Positions 22,033 to 33,581 of a stretch of DNA of 64,000 bases are shown here, piece by piece. The notes beneath the pieces were generated by a model. The model ran no database searches. It was not told the DNA's origin and saw nothing but the letters and a program-made list of their open reading frames with translations. The stretch spans positions 15,475,362 to 15,539,361 of the forward strand of contig NC_060061.1 in NCBI RefSeq assembly GCF_020283565.1, read 5' to 3'. Positions within the stretch are counted from its first letter, which is position 1. Every line of letters begins with the position of its first letter. The position numbers and the translations under genes are program-made. The DNA comes from Trifolium pratense (taxonomy: Eukaryota; Streptophyta; Magnoliopsida; Fabales; Fabaceae).

Positions 22033-23412
22033 ATGGCTTTTCAAATAAAAAGGGATATTCTACTCCAAATCTTCTTGTGCCTCAGTATGTTAATGACAAG
22101 TCAGAGTTCTGAAACTGATAATATTAAGAATACATTGGAAGACAAGCCAAACGATTTCTTTCAATCTTTCAAAGTTAGTCTTATTGTTGGTTATGTTTTT
22201 TCACTCTCTTTGTACTGTTATGCTGTGCATCAGTCGAAGAAGGAGAAGAAAAACAATCATCTAAACAAAGCTAAAGAATTGGTTAGATATATTTGTTTCA
22301 TCACCAGCAGGAGGAAACAAATGGTAGTTAGTCAGATGCACAAATTGATAAATTTCCGACAGATACGCAAAGAACGCAAAGAGGTACTCTCCCATTAATT
22401 CTTTCTTTTTAAATAAACTATTCAAAAAAAGTTCAAATGTCATTAAAAATAGATAAGTTCTTACTGTCATTACGATCCACAGATCTCAGCTTTATTGGAA
22501 AGACTGACCTCAACAATATGGTTAGAAGAACTTTCTGCTGCAACTGACAGTTTTGCTATAGACAATGCCATTGGGGTGGGAAAGATGGGAATGATGTATC
22601 AAGGAAACCTACCTAATGGTCAATTACTAGCTGTTAAGAGACTATTAAACTCTCAATTATTTAAAAGGCAATTCCTTTTAGAAGCAACAATTTTGTGCAA
22701 GTACAGACACAAAAATATAGTACCCTTATTTGGGTTCTGCATTGAAGGAAATGATAGGCTTTTGGCATATCCGTACATGTCAAATGGAAGGCTTTCCAAA
22801 TGGTTACATCCTTTGAAAAGTGAAGTTGTGAGATTGAAATGGCCTCAAAGAGCCAACATTGCACTTGGAATAGCAAGAGGGTTATCATGGCTCCATGATT
22901 TGCATACAGTGCATTTTAATATATGCTCACAATCTATATTGCTTGATGAGAATTTTGAACCCAAAATATCTAATTTTGGCGAGGCCAAATTTATGAATCC
23001 TAACATTGAGGATGATCTAGGCATAATGTTTAAAGTGAATGATGGGAAGACGAAGAAAGATGTGTATGACTTTGGAAGTGTGCTTTTTGAACTGATTACA
23101 GGGGAAACATACAATGAGCTGACTCGTTCATGCACCAGAACTAATATATGTGGTGACCCTTCAAATTTCTATAATGCCATTGATAAATCTCTAACTGGGG
23201 AAGGATTTGAAAATGAAGTTTGTGCTCTTCTAAAGATTGCTTGTGAGTGTGTTAAGCCTTTACCAGATCAAAGACCAACAATGCTAGAAGTTTACAACAA
23301 TATAAGCAATGTAAAGAAGGGGCGACATGGCTATAGTGATGATTTTGACGCATTAAGGGGATCATCGGAAATTGTTTCGTCTAATTCTACAAACGAAATT
23401 ATCGAGTTATAA
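22033..23412 (+). CDS. Ectodomain-less BIR1-like receptor pseudokinase
   Basis: Exons 22033-22383 and 22483-23412 (GT-AG, phase 0) give 426 residues. The signal peptide 'IFLCLSMLMTSQS' runs into 'IKNTLEDKPNDFFQSFK', then a membrane segment and a basic juxtamembrane stretch. Compared with the gene at 25127, the LRRNT cap and all LRRs are deleted within exon 1 without losing frame. The kinase has 'GVGKMG' and 'LAVKRL', but HRD is 'HFN' ('HFNICSQSILLD') and DFG is 'NFG', so it is predicted inactive. The protein would be a secreted-pathway, single-pass kinase-like module with almost no outside part. It could be a dominant regulator of BIR/BAK1-type complexes or a recent non-functional deletion. 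Its 3' end is the source of the inverted duplicate at 1-5400. Confidence 0.85.
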
Positions 23413-24267
23413 ATAATTAGATAAGTTTTTTTTTTGTTGGTCTTAACACCAAGTTCTCAAGGGAAAGTTTGTTCAGAGTCATGTAAAGTCTGACAAATGA
23501 TTTTTCTAGTTAGGATTTAAACTCGAGTTCTTTTGAACAAATCGTCCTTAGCTAAGGATATCATAATGCATCCATAGGTTTTGTTATGTTGGAAACATAA
23601 TGTTACTCTATCATATATATCTAAAGTAGATGCATTTCAAACTCCAGTTGATTTTTTTTTCTTTTGCTGCTCAAGCATATATCTCTTAAACAATGTTTAC
23701 ATGAATTTAGTTTATTCCACCAAAATACGTTATGCTATTTAATTGCACTAAATTAGCTCTTCAATTTTTTTGGGTCTAAGATGGATCTTTAAGTCTTATG
23801 AAGTGCACGATATTATATTTTTTAATTGAATTTTCGTTTATTATCTACTACTCATTATGAGGTATTGTCCGCTTTAGGCTATGTGAGAGCCATCACGGTT
23901 TTTTCCTTTGTAAATGGCGTCTCAGTGGATTGAAGAGTGCGAGTGTTGTATATAACTATTCTTAGACTCGATTTCCAAGCAATGTGAGACTTTTAGGTGT
24001 ACCAAAACAATATTTATAACTAAAATAATTTTTTAGATTTTTTTTTTTTATCAAAATTTTGAGACTTAAAGCTTTTGCTCTAATTTTGTTACAGAGTGTT
24101 AGTTTTGATTGAGATACTGTATTTAATTTAAGTTTAGAGACTGTTTGTAAATGAGGGATGCAATATGATTGTGATAGTTATAAACTTATAATTGTGAGTA
24201 GGAAATTAGTGGTATAATGTGATGACTAATGTGGTATAATGAGGAGACCCGATTCCACGAAACTACT
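23413..24267. other. 3' flank, counterpart of the inverted duplicate
   Basis: 23413-24250 matches 1-5108 in inverted orientation but lacks the transposons found there. 23860-24040 is a degenerate segment repeated at 1740-1912. No gene. Confidence 0.7.
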
Positions 24268-24290
24268 GAAGTCAATGACAAAGTCAATGA
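24268..24290 (-). promoter_or_regulatory. Paired W-boxes upstream of the full-length BIR1-like gene
   Basis: The minus strand carries TTGACTTTGTCATTGACTTC, two WRKY cores, the same as at 14659-14680. It lies about 80 bp upstream of the TATA-like TATATAAA at 24366, a good spacing for an inducible promoter. Confidence 0.55.
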
Positions 24291-24365
24291 TGTTACTGAA
24301 CCTGGAAACCACAAAAGGGTTTAGAAAATAATTGAATATAAGAAAGAAGAATCTTCATACCTATG

Positions 24366-24373
24366 TATATAAA
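24366..24373 (+). promoter_or_regulatory. Putative TATA box
   Basis: TATATAAA downstream of the W-box pair. The start codon at 25127 is 750 bp away, so it serves that gene only if the leader is long or contains an intron. Confidence 0.4.
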
Positions 24374-24509
24374 TGTTCACTTCATAATTCATTTAAGCAA
24401 ACTCTAGCATTTTGCAAAGAAGTGAATGTAAGAACTAGTGGCAATTTGTGGGAATATATATCTTCATTACATCAAAAGGGCCTTCCAGGATGCATATTAC
24501 TGGCCACAT

Positions 24510-24545
24510 GATCTTTCTAGTAACGACTTCTCTGGTGAGATTCTA
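24510..24545 (+). pseudogene. Isolated LRR remnant
   Basis: Twelve codons read DLSSNDFSGEIL, a textbook plant LRR segment, with no open frame around it. Homologous flank at 14760-14870. A relic of an older tandem copy. Confidence 0.7.
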
Positions 24546-24575
24546 ATGAATAATAATTTGATTTAGCTTACACTA

Positions 24576-24710
24576 TTTTTTTTTTGTCAAGTAACATAGT
24601 GGCTAGAAATTCCACCCTTAAGGTGGATAAGTGAGATGTCCGGAGTTCCAACTCCGATCCATGCATATATAATGCATTGTTTATACCAACTGAGTTAAAC
24701 TCACGGAGAC
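24576..24710 (-). mobile_element. Au-type SINE with TSD
   Basis: On the minus strand: GTCTCCGTGAGTTTAACTCA head (box A), a box B-like 'GGAGTTGGAACTCC', then 'CCACCTTAAGGGTGGAATTT' and 'TTGACA' with an A tail. The flanks are TAGCTTACACTAT (24563-24575) and TAGCTTACAATAT (24711-24723). Confidence 0.88.
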
Positions 24711-25126
24711 TAGCTTACAATATTTTTTAACGGTGTTGTTATAGTGATTCCAACAAATAATCATCTATTGAGCTTTAAATTTATACCATCCAATTTAAAT
24801 CGTAAAACCTGCAACATAGTGATTGTGTGATTACATCCTTCCCTGACTGCATGGAATACATTTAGTACAGCTTGTACTCAAGTCCTTCGAATTACTAATT
24901 AGTTCTAATAGCCAACTTAGGAAAGAAACTATAGCCGTTCTCTTTCGAAAATACTTTTTATTTTATTTTAATTTTAATATAATTATGTCATGGAAGATGT
25001 ATTATATAAAATTTTATTTAATTTTGATATCATTTAGCCTTAATTTGTTTTATTTTTCCATTTTCTGCAAACTCACTTTTCTTCTCCAACATATTTGTAC
25101 ACTCTCAGTTTTTGTATCTGCACGGA

Positions 25127-27101
25127 ATGGCTGTCCAAATAAAAAGGAATATTCTCTTGCATACCTTCTTTTTGTGCTCTTTGCTCAGTATCTTAAAGAT
25201 AAGTCATGGAACTGAGACTGATATCTTGTGTTTAAAATCTATTAAGAATTCCTTGGAAGACCCAAATAATTACTTAACCTCGAGCTGGAACCTCAACAAC
25301 AATACCGAAGGTTTCATATGTGATTTCGATGGTGTTGAATGTTGGCATCCTGATGAGAATAGAGTACTAAATCTCAAACTATCGAACATGGGATTGAAGG
25401 GCCAGTTTCCGCGGGGAATTGTGAATTGCACTTCGTTGACAGGATTAGACCTTTCAGTCAACGACCTTTCAGGACCCATTCCATCTGATATATCAGAAAT
25501 ACTCAGATTTGTTACCACCATTGATCTCTCTGCTAACAGATTCACCGGTGAAATTCCAACAGCTTTAGCAAATTGCACATACCTGAATACTCTTAAACTT
25601 GACGACAATATGCTAACAGGTGAAATTCCAAAAGAGTTTGCCTCGCTTATCAGGCTAAAAACTATTGATTTTGCTGACAATCAATTGTATGGGGAAGTGC
25701 CAAATTTCGACAGCGTTGTAAAAGTTAACTATGCTAACAATAGAGGACTTTGTGGAGGGTCTTTGAGACCTTGCTCCTCGACACGCGACAAGCAAGACGA
25801 TTTCCATCAATCATTCAAAGGTGGTCTTATTATTGGTTATGTTTTTTCATTCATTTTTTCTGTTATGGTCACTTGTATGTTCTACTCCAAATGTGCACAT
25901 TGGGTGCATCAATTGAAAAAGAGAAAAAACATTCCCCTAAACAAAGCTAAAGAATTGGGCAAATATGTTTGCTCCATCGCAAGCAGGAGGACACGGATGG
26001 TAGTTAATCAGATGCATGAACTGTTAAATTCACAGATGGTACACAACGAAAGAAAAGAGGTACTCAATCTCTTCATTATTTCTTTTTAAGCACACCAAAT
26101 ATTCAATTATTCTGTACAGTTTAATTGGTATATCCTTTCAATGTAAAAAATAATTACACCATCATCCACAGATCTCTGTACTATTGGAAAGACTGATATC
26201 AACAATATGGTTAGAAGAACTGCGTGATGCAACTGACTGTTTCGCTATGGACAATGCCATCGGCGTGGGAAAGATGGGAATGATGTACCAAGCGACTCTA
26301 TCTAATGGTCAGTTACTAGCTGTTAAGAGACTATTTGACTCTGAGTTGTTTAAAAGGCAGTTCCTTTTAGAAACAATGATTATGGGTAGGTACATCCACA
26401 ACAATATAGTTCCCCTGCTCGGGTTCTTCATTGAAGGAAAGGAAAGGCTTTTGGCATACCCATACATGTCAAATGGGAGGCTTTCCAAATGGTTGCATCC
26501 TTTGGAAAGTGAAGTCATAAGATTGAAATGGCATGATAGGATCAACATTGCACTTGGAATAGCAAGAGGATTATCATGGCTACATCATACATGTGATTTG
26601 GGCATAGTGCATTTTAACATATGTTCAGAATGCGTATTGCTAGATGAAAATTTTGAACCCAAAATATCCAATTTTGGAGAGGCCAAATTTATGAATCCCA
26701 ACATTGAAGATCATCTAGGCACGATGTTTAAAGTGAATGACGGGAAGAAGGATGTCTATGACTTTGGTAGTGTGCTTTTTGAATTGATGACGGGGAAAAC
26801 ATATAATGAATTGTCGCGATCGTATGACACTTCTGATTTATGTGCCAACCCTTTGAGTTTCTATAATGTAATTGATAAATCTGTGACAGGGGAAGGGCTT
26901 GAAAATGAAGTTTGTACTCTCCTAAAGATTGCTTGCGAGTGTGTTAAGCCTTTACCAGACCAAAGGCCAACAATGCTTGAAGTTTACAACAATATGAGCA
27001 ATGTAAGGAAGGGGCAAAATGACTCTGTTAATGATTCTGACACATTAAGGGGAGTAGAATATGCTTCCTCTATTACTATAGACGAAATTGTTGAGTTTTA
27101 A
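25127..27101 (+). CDS. BIR1-like LRR receptor pseudokinase (full length)
   Basis: Exons 25127-26059 and 26172-27101, phase 0, give 620 residues, the size of Arabidopsis BIR1 (At5g48380). Order: signal peptide (1-28), LRRNT cap 'DILCLKSIKNSLEDPNNYL', about four LRRs ('LDLSVNDLSGPIPSDIS', 'IDLSANRFTGEIPTALAN'), 'GLCGGSLRPC', membrane segment near 235-260, basic juxtamembrane region, kinase domain. The kinase has 'GVGKMG', 'LAVKRL', but 'HFNICSECVLLD' for the catalytic loop and 'NFG' for DFG, so it is a pseudokinase. BIR proteins bind BAK1/SERK co-receptors at the plasma membrane and restrain immune signalling. Start chosen at the ATG before the signal peptide. W-boxes upstream suggest pathogen induction. 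No breaks seen. Confidence 0.93.
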
Positions 27102-27644
27102 ATAATTAGATCAGGCTTACGCATCTGTAGGTTTTGTTATGCCGGAAAAATTAATGTTACTCTAAGTATCATTGTAATATAAAGTTGTACTGCTCTCCTG
27201 ATTATAAAAGAAAAGTTGCAGCGCTGTGTTGTTGGTCAAATATATTTATAATATATCTTTCCCCCATATATTAAAGAGTGAACCTGAATTCTCCTCATCC
27301 CTCTTCTTTCTCTACATATCCCTCATACTTTTACTCTTCCTCTCTTACTTTTCCCTCTCTTTCACATTTTTTCTCCTCCTCTTTAAACCCAAATCCTCTA
27401 CAGCTGTTGTATGGACTATGGTGTGCCAGTCGTAGGGATATGTTATCGATTCTCCTCTTTTCTTTGAAGTCTTTACCTACTCCGAAGACCATACCAAAAT
27501 ATTTACCTATAGCTTGTTTAATATATTATTGAATGTCAAAGTTACTCAATTCTGCAAAATGCGCCTAAAGAATCAACATTATAAGTATATAACCAATGTC
27601 TGCTAATTATGTATTTCATTTCAAGCTATAATAACAATTTCATT
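27102..27644. other. 3' flank; pyrimidine-rich stretch
   Basis: 27290-27400 is rich in TCTCC/CTTCC on the plus strand. The short open frames here are low-complexity and not believed to be genes. Confidence 0.5.
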
Positions 27645-27782
27645 GTCCCCGTGAGTTTAGCTCAGTTGGTAGGGACATCGCACTATATGTGCAGCAGGAG
27701 CCTGGGTTCGAACCCGAGACACTCCACTTATTCACCTTGAAGGTGAATTTTCTAGCCACTAGGCTACTTGACAAAAAAAAAA
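27645..27782 (+). mobile_element. Au-type SINE
   Basis: Intact tRNA-like head GTCCCCGTGAGTTTAGCTCA (box A) and GGGTTCGAACCCGAG (box B), then 'CCTTGAAGGTGAATTTTCT', 'AGGCTACTTGAC' and a short A tail. Flanks ATTTCATT and ATTCATTT are an approximate duplication. The best-preserved copy in the window. Confidence 0.9.
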
Positions 27783-29614
27783 TTCATTTAAAAATCATGA
27801 TACATATTCCAAAAAATGAACTTACAGGCAAAAGCAGTACCGTTGTTCCTCCAATAGTTTAAGATGCTGCTTCCCAAATGTTTTCTGACAAGTAGTAAAT
27901 CAAGCTTTGGCTATGTTAGTTACTTTGCTTTCTAAATTTTCCACACCAATGTATTTGTCTGACATCTGACACGACACCGACACTTATAAATTATAATTAC
28001 ATTGAATTATGTGTCCGTGGTTCATAGATTATCTCATCCTATTACTTTTACATTCTTCATATGAAAATGAGTGAATAATAATAAATAGTTATCATCAAAA
28101 TCAACAACTCGAAACACAAATTTTGCAGCATAATCAACTACTACAATATAAAATCCAAAAGAAAAAATTGGAGCCATCAAACTCACCGTTGCAAAGTGAG
28201 TCATGTCATTGTAAATGCCTATCACTGACATAGAGCCGCGGCCAAAATGGGGACCTTAAATTTAAGAAACACCAAAATGCTCCGAATTTTCAGTCAAACT
28301 GCTCCCTCCTCAAGTTGCTCAGTCAAAATGCCATAACTTTCAGTTAAGAAATTACACGCAACCCTAAAACCCTAATTCTCAGACTCTGTTTGCGTACTCT
28401 GCTTCCTCTTCCTCTCCTCTCCTCTCCTCACTTTGACTCCCGATGTTTCTCCTGCCTCAATTGCGATTGTGCAGTTCATCATCCTCTTTGCCTCTGTTAG
28501 GTTCGTCAATGACAATGTGTGGTTCATCATCCTCTACCTCTGCTCCGTTCAGTTCGTCATTTTCTCAAATTCTGGCTCTGCGCAACGCAGAGATGAACAA
28601 CGAACACGCGAATCATTGGCGCGTTTAACGGTGTCGAAAAAGGTATTAGAAAAAGAGACAAATAATATTTTATTTATTTTTTGTGTTCAATAAATATCTC
28701 GATCATTGGATTAATCCAACGGATGAGAATAGTCCAGCTGAGGGATTGTAGATCAAACTGGCTGTTCAGTGTTCAGGATTCACTTCACTTTTCCGCTGAA
28801 TGTGTCAAGAATGTTAAGATAGAAATTAAGATAAACGCAAATCTCTTCTAACTTAATTGAAGTTCTGGATTTGATCCTTGGTTTGGTTAAAAATTCTTTG
28901 GAAATACTCATTTAGGTCCATAAGACTCGAGGGATTGGTTTCTAAGGTTGCGTGCGGAGAATATTCGGCTCACACAAAAAAATTTAAGATAATACTAATG
29001 TTTTTCTAACTCGTTCCACAAGCAAACTAAACAATGTCTTTGTCTTTGAATTATGCAAACATTTGAAAACTCTAATCTATTAGTACTATTGTCTGTTTTA
29101 TCCTATCTTTCTTTGAAAATTCTAACCAATGCCCTCAAAGTCAAATTATGATAGTGTTTTCCTTGAGATTGACTTAGTCAGTTAGCGCTTTTAAAGACTT
29201 CTTTGCAAACAAAATAATTTAAAATCTCAATATATATTATAGAAACCAAAGTTAGAGTTTAACTTGTTAGATGTTGTTAGTTTGGCTTGTAGTTTGTAGG
29301 TAGCAGCTCAAAGTTCCATTCATGTTGAGCTAAGGTGAAGCTTACAGGTACAGTTTCTCATTTAAGGTTCTTTATTTCTGCCATGTTTTGATTTAATAGT
29401 GTCTTTAGTGTGATTATTATCAGTGTACAATTTTATTTTCTCACATGACATTGATCTTGGTAAGTAACAGTATAGAATAAAGATCATTAAACACTTTGAT
29501 GTTTGGATTTCTTGATTTTACGCCCAATTCTTCGACTTAATTTTCTGATTTCTGTTCTTAACTCACTTTTCTTCTCCATATCCCTGCAGTCTCAGTTTTT
29601 GTATCTGCATTAAA
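27783..29614. other. Intergenic; promoter region of the next receptor gene
   Basis: 28250-28680 holds a serine-rich open stretch with 'AACCCTAAAACCCTAATTCT' ahead of it, perhaps a captured gene 5' end, but I cannot name it. 28980-29614 is homologous to 21100-22032 and is the likely promoter and leader of the gene at 29615. Confidence 0.5.
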
Positions 29615-31705
29615 ATGGCTTTTCAAATAAAAAGGGATTTTCTATTCCAAATATTCTTGTTCCTCAGTATGTTAATGGCTGGTCAGAGTACCGATACTGA
29701 TATCTTGTGTTTAAAATCCATTAAGAATTCCTTGGAAGACCCAAACAATTACTTTCAAAATTGGAACTTCAACAACAAAACCGAAGGTTTCATATGTTGG
29801 TTTACTGGTGTTGAATGCTGGCATCCTGATGAAAATAGAGTACTAAATCTCAAACTATCTAACATGGGATTGAAGGGCCAGTTTCCGCGTGGTCTTCAAT
29901 ACTGCTCTTCAATTACGGGCGTAGACCTTTCTCTCAACGAGCTCTCAGGACCCATCCCATCTGATATGTCAACCATACTCAAATATGTTACTGCCATGGA
30001 TATCTCTGGTAACAAATTCACTGGTGAAATTCCGATAGATTTTGCAAACTGCACTTACCTGAATTCTCTTAAGCTTGACCGCAACATGTTAAGCGGTCAT
30101 ATCCCCCAAGAATTTTCCCTGCTTAATAGGCTTAAAGTGTTTGATTTTTCTGACAATGATTTGTCAGGGCCAGTGCCGATGTTCCAAAGAGGAGTAGTTT
30201 CTAATTATGCTAATAATTATAAACTTTGTGGAGGAGTGTCTTTGGCACCATGCTCCGGTGACAAGTTCCATCAAGCATTAAAGGGTGGCCTCATTGTTGG
30301 TTTTGCATTATCATTGACTTGTTATATTGTGGTTACTTATTACATCTCCTACTCCAGTTCTGTACCTCATGTGCAATTGAAGAAGAAGAAGTACAGAAAC
30401 AGCCACCTAAACAAGGTTAAAGAGCTAGGAAAATATATTTCCTCCATCACAAGCAAGGGGACACAAAGCATAGCTAATCATATGCACGAATTGCTACATC
30501 CGCAGCTGGTGGAGAAAGGAAGCAAAGAGGTACTCTTTTTGTCTATCTTTTTAAACAATAGTTATAACATAATCAGTATTGTCAATTGTGGATTGCGGAA
30601 AAGAGTGGTTTGTTTAAATTTTGCTACGTTACAATGCTATAGTGCAGCAATAGCAGATATTTGACAATACTTTGTACTAAACAGCGTATCCCGGAACAAC
30701 AGTGGTTTGTTCAAATTCCACTACATTGTAGCGCTATAGCCGCTATTTGACAACACTGGCCATAACAATGACTGATTATTTGATTTGATAATTATGTTTT
30801 GATTGCATCCACAGATCTCTATGCTAATGGAGAGACTGACTTCAACAATATGGTTGGAAGAACTGCGCGACGCAACTGATTGTTTCGCCATGGACAATGC
30901 CATTGGGGTAGGAAAGATGGGAATGATGTACCAAGGATTTCTGCCTAATGGTCAGTTACTAGCTGTTAAGAGACTATTTGACTCTCGGTCATTTAAACGT
31001 CAATTCCTTTTGGAAACAGCGATTTTGTGCAAGTACAGACACAAAAATATAGTTCCCCTGCTTGGGTTTTGCATTGAAGAGAAGGAAAGGCTTTTGGCAT
31101 ATGCATACATGTCAAATGGAAGGCTTTCCAAATGGTTACATCCTTTGGAAAGTGAAGTCATAAGATTGAAATGGCATGATAGGATCAAAATTGCACTTGG
31201 AATAGCAAGAGGCTTAGCATGGCTACATCATACATGTGATTTTGGCATTGTGCATTTTAATATATGTTCACAATGCATATTGCTAGATGATAATTTTGAA
31301 CCCAAAATATCCAATTTTGGAGAGGCCAAATTTATGAATCCCAACATTGAAGATCATCTAGGGGTGATATTTAAAGTGAATGATGGGAAGAAGGATGTTT
31401 ATGACTTTGGAAGTGTGCTTTTAGAATTGATTACAGGAAAAACATATAATGAATTATCACGTTCATATGACACTTATAATCTTTGCAGTAACCCTTTGAG
31501 TTTTTATAATGTAATTGATAAATCTGTGACTGGAGAAGGACTTGAAAATGAAGTTTGTACTCTCCTAAAGATTGCTTGTGAGTGTGTTCACCCTTTCCCT
31601 GACCAAAGGCCAACAATGCTTGAAGTTTACAACAATATGAAAAATGTAAGGATGGATCGAAACGATTATGGTGGTGAAGAGTCAGACACATTAAGGGGAT
31701 TATAA
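29615..31705 (+). CDS. BIR1-like LRR receptor pseudokinase (full length)
   Basis: Exons 29615-30529 and 30815-31705 (GT-AG, phase 0) give 601 residues. Signal peptide, LRRNT ('DILCLKSIKNSLEDPNNYF'), about four LRRs ('VDLSLNELSGPIPSDMS', 'MDISGNKFTGEIPIDFAN'), 'KLCGGVSLAPC', a membrane segment ('GGLIVGFALSLTCYIVVTYY') and a long basic juxtamembrane region are all present. The kinase has 'GVGKMG', 'LAVKRL' and 'HFNICSQCILLD', with NFG in place of DFG, so it should be catalytically dead. The C-terminus stops at 'DTLRGL', about 20 residues shorter than the paralogs, through an early stop. The intron contains a partly duplicated 85-bp unit. Same predicted role as the gene at 25127. A Helitron sits 135 bp downstream of the stop. 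Confidence 0.92.
30560..30770. repeat. Imperfect direct repeat in receptor intron
   Basis: 'GGTTTGTT(T/C)AAATT' followed by 'TAGCGCTATAGCCGCTATTTGACAA' occurs about 105 bp apart in diverged form (30608 and 30702). Probably a degraded MITE or tandem duplication; the intron splice sites are intact. Confidence 0.45.
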
Positions 31706-31840
31706 TTTGCTTCTTCTCTTATTATAGACAAAATTGTTAAGTTTTGAATAATTAGATCAAATATATATGTATCCACAAGCTTCTTTATGTCAGGAAAGAA
31801 AAAAAGTTTACTCTAGGTATCATCTTTTTATATACATCCA

Positions 31841-33539
31841 TCTATATCTATAAAAAAACTTCAAAAGTGAAGTTATTTCAAACCCTGTTGTTTCTTTTTT
31901 CCACTGATGTCTAAATGGAATCGGTTTTTTCCACATAGACTAGTTCAAGCTCTCCAACAAAAGACCGGTTAAGAGATGGTCAATTCTCACCGTACAAACC
32001 GATTTTGTAAGGTTGAGTTAGACTCAATCCAACTTCTAAGATTATATCAAAGTCTCTTCAAGATTCATTGTGTCATCTGCTATCAGGTTTCTGTTATCGG
32101 GCCACCCACTATTTATATATATCCACACACCAAACTCAATAGTATTGAGGGAGCGTGTTAAGAGATGGTTAAATCTAACCTTACAAGCAAGATTGTCAAA
32201 ATCGAGTTTTTATCTTAACTCGTTTTGCCTAGGTAAACTTGACACGTAAACTCCTACAAGTTTACCTAAAATTAAAATAATATTAAAATTATTATGTGTA
32301 TAACATATCTTTTATATTATAAGCTTGTATACACAAGCAAACTCTAAACCCTAATTTGTTTTCCATGTTTTCCCTCCATTTTATCTTGCAATTTTTATTA
32401 AAAAATAATACAATTTTGTCTTGACTAGGATTCGAACCCATAACCCTTCAATGCAAGGCAATATTTCCAACCATTATGGCAACTATACCAATTATGATTA
32501 AAATTATGTGCAATAATTGATAAGCACCATCAATTTTAAAAGTATATCATATCAAAATTATTGTTGACTATATTATTCATCGCGAAATATTTTTATGTCT
32601 TTCCTGATCAATGATTTTTTTTCTACCGGATCATAAATTTAGAGAATAATTATCATGTAAGATTTGGAAAGTTATTATCACGTGTAATTTGAAAAGTTAT
32701 TATCAAACTCAATTCTACTAAATCAATTTTTTTGCAATACAACCAAACACAACCATAGTCATGTCACTAATCACATTCATTATTTTGTTTTTAATATTGC
32801 AGATTTAATATTAACCGATGATCAATTGATATAATATGCACTAGCAGACCAATTGTGATTTAAATTATGTCCACAAAGTGTTAAGCTCCATCAACTTTCA
32901 TAGGAAAGATTTCATACGACAATTAAGCACCATCAATTTTCATTGCACAATTTAAACAATTAAAAACCGATAATCTCTTATATTATAAGCTTGCTAACAT
33001 AAGTTAACCCTAAACCAAAAAATTTTCCCCTCATTTTCTCTTTGTTTTTATTGCAGCTTTATATTAAAAATATACAGATTTGTCATCGAACCTGCATCTC
33101 TTACTTACAATAAAACATTTTAACCGCTAAAACATGTGCTTCAATTATGAAAGAATTTAGGAATCCTAATATGTTAACCCTGTTTTCAATAAATTTGAAC
33201 GGCGGAATTAATCACAATTTTTATTTATTTATGGATGTCTACTTAAGTTTATGTTCTTGATTACGTCTTTAATTTTTTTTTAACCTTTAATTATCATCAA
33301 TTTTTGAACCTTTAGTTATCAGCAATTTTTTTTTAATAAGTAAACAAAACGATGGGGTTCAAAAATTATTTAAAAAATATATAAAATATAAAATAAGCAC
33401 ATAAACAAATATAGAATAATTAGTCCATGAAATTCCCTATACTCTTATTGAAAATGCTCTTAGAATTTTTGTATTTTATTTTTTATTATTACATATTACA
33501 CCTAATTAGACCCATGCACCGCATGGGTCAAAGTTCTAG
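31841..33539 (+). mobile_element. Non-autonomous Helitron (1.7 kb)
   Basis: Starts TCTATATCTATAAAAAAACT after a host A, and ends with the hairpin GACCCATGCACCGCATGGGTC and AAAGTTCTAG before a host T at 33540. No Rep/helicase. 31950-32165 carries a fragment resembling a copia LTR (TTATCGGGCCACCCACTATT). The tandem repeats of 'GCACCATCAA' type inside are AT-rich and non-coding. Confidence 0.85.
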
Positions 33540-33581
33540 TATACTAATATAATACTTTAAAAATGTCAATATTTCAAAATA

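Noticed and set aside
23860..24040. Candidate gene matching the open frame at 1718-1912
   Set aside because: The two are copies within the inverted duplication and show no conserved reading frame; probably old repeat sequence.
25270..25680. 136-codon minus-strand open frame
   Set aside because: Antisense shadow of the LRR exon of the receptor gene at 25127.
27645..27782. Apparent tRNA gene (GTTTAGCTCA and GGGTTCGAACCC boxes)
   Set aside because: No acceptor-stem pairing. The same head occurs in several copies followed by a shared body and A tail, so these are SINEs.
28433..28693. Serine-rich frames, considered as a GRF-type zinc-finger N-terminus
   Set aside because: No CxC/GRF motif follows, so the idea cannot be supported from this sequence.
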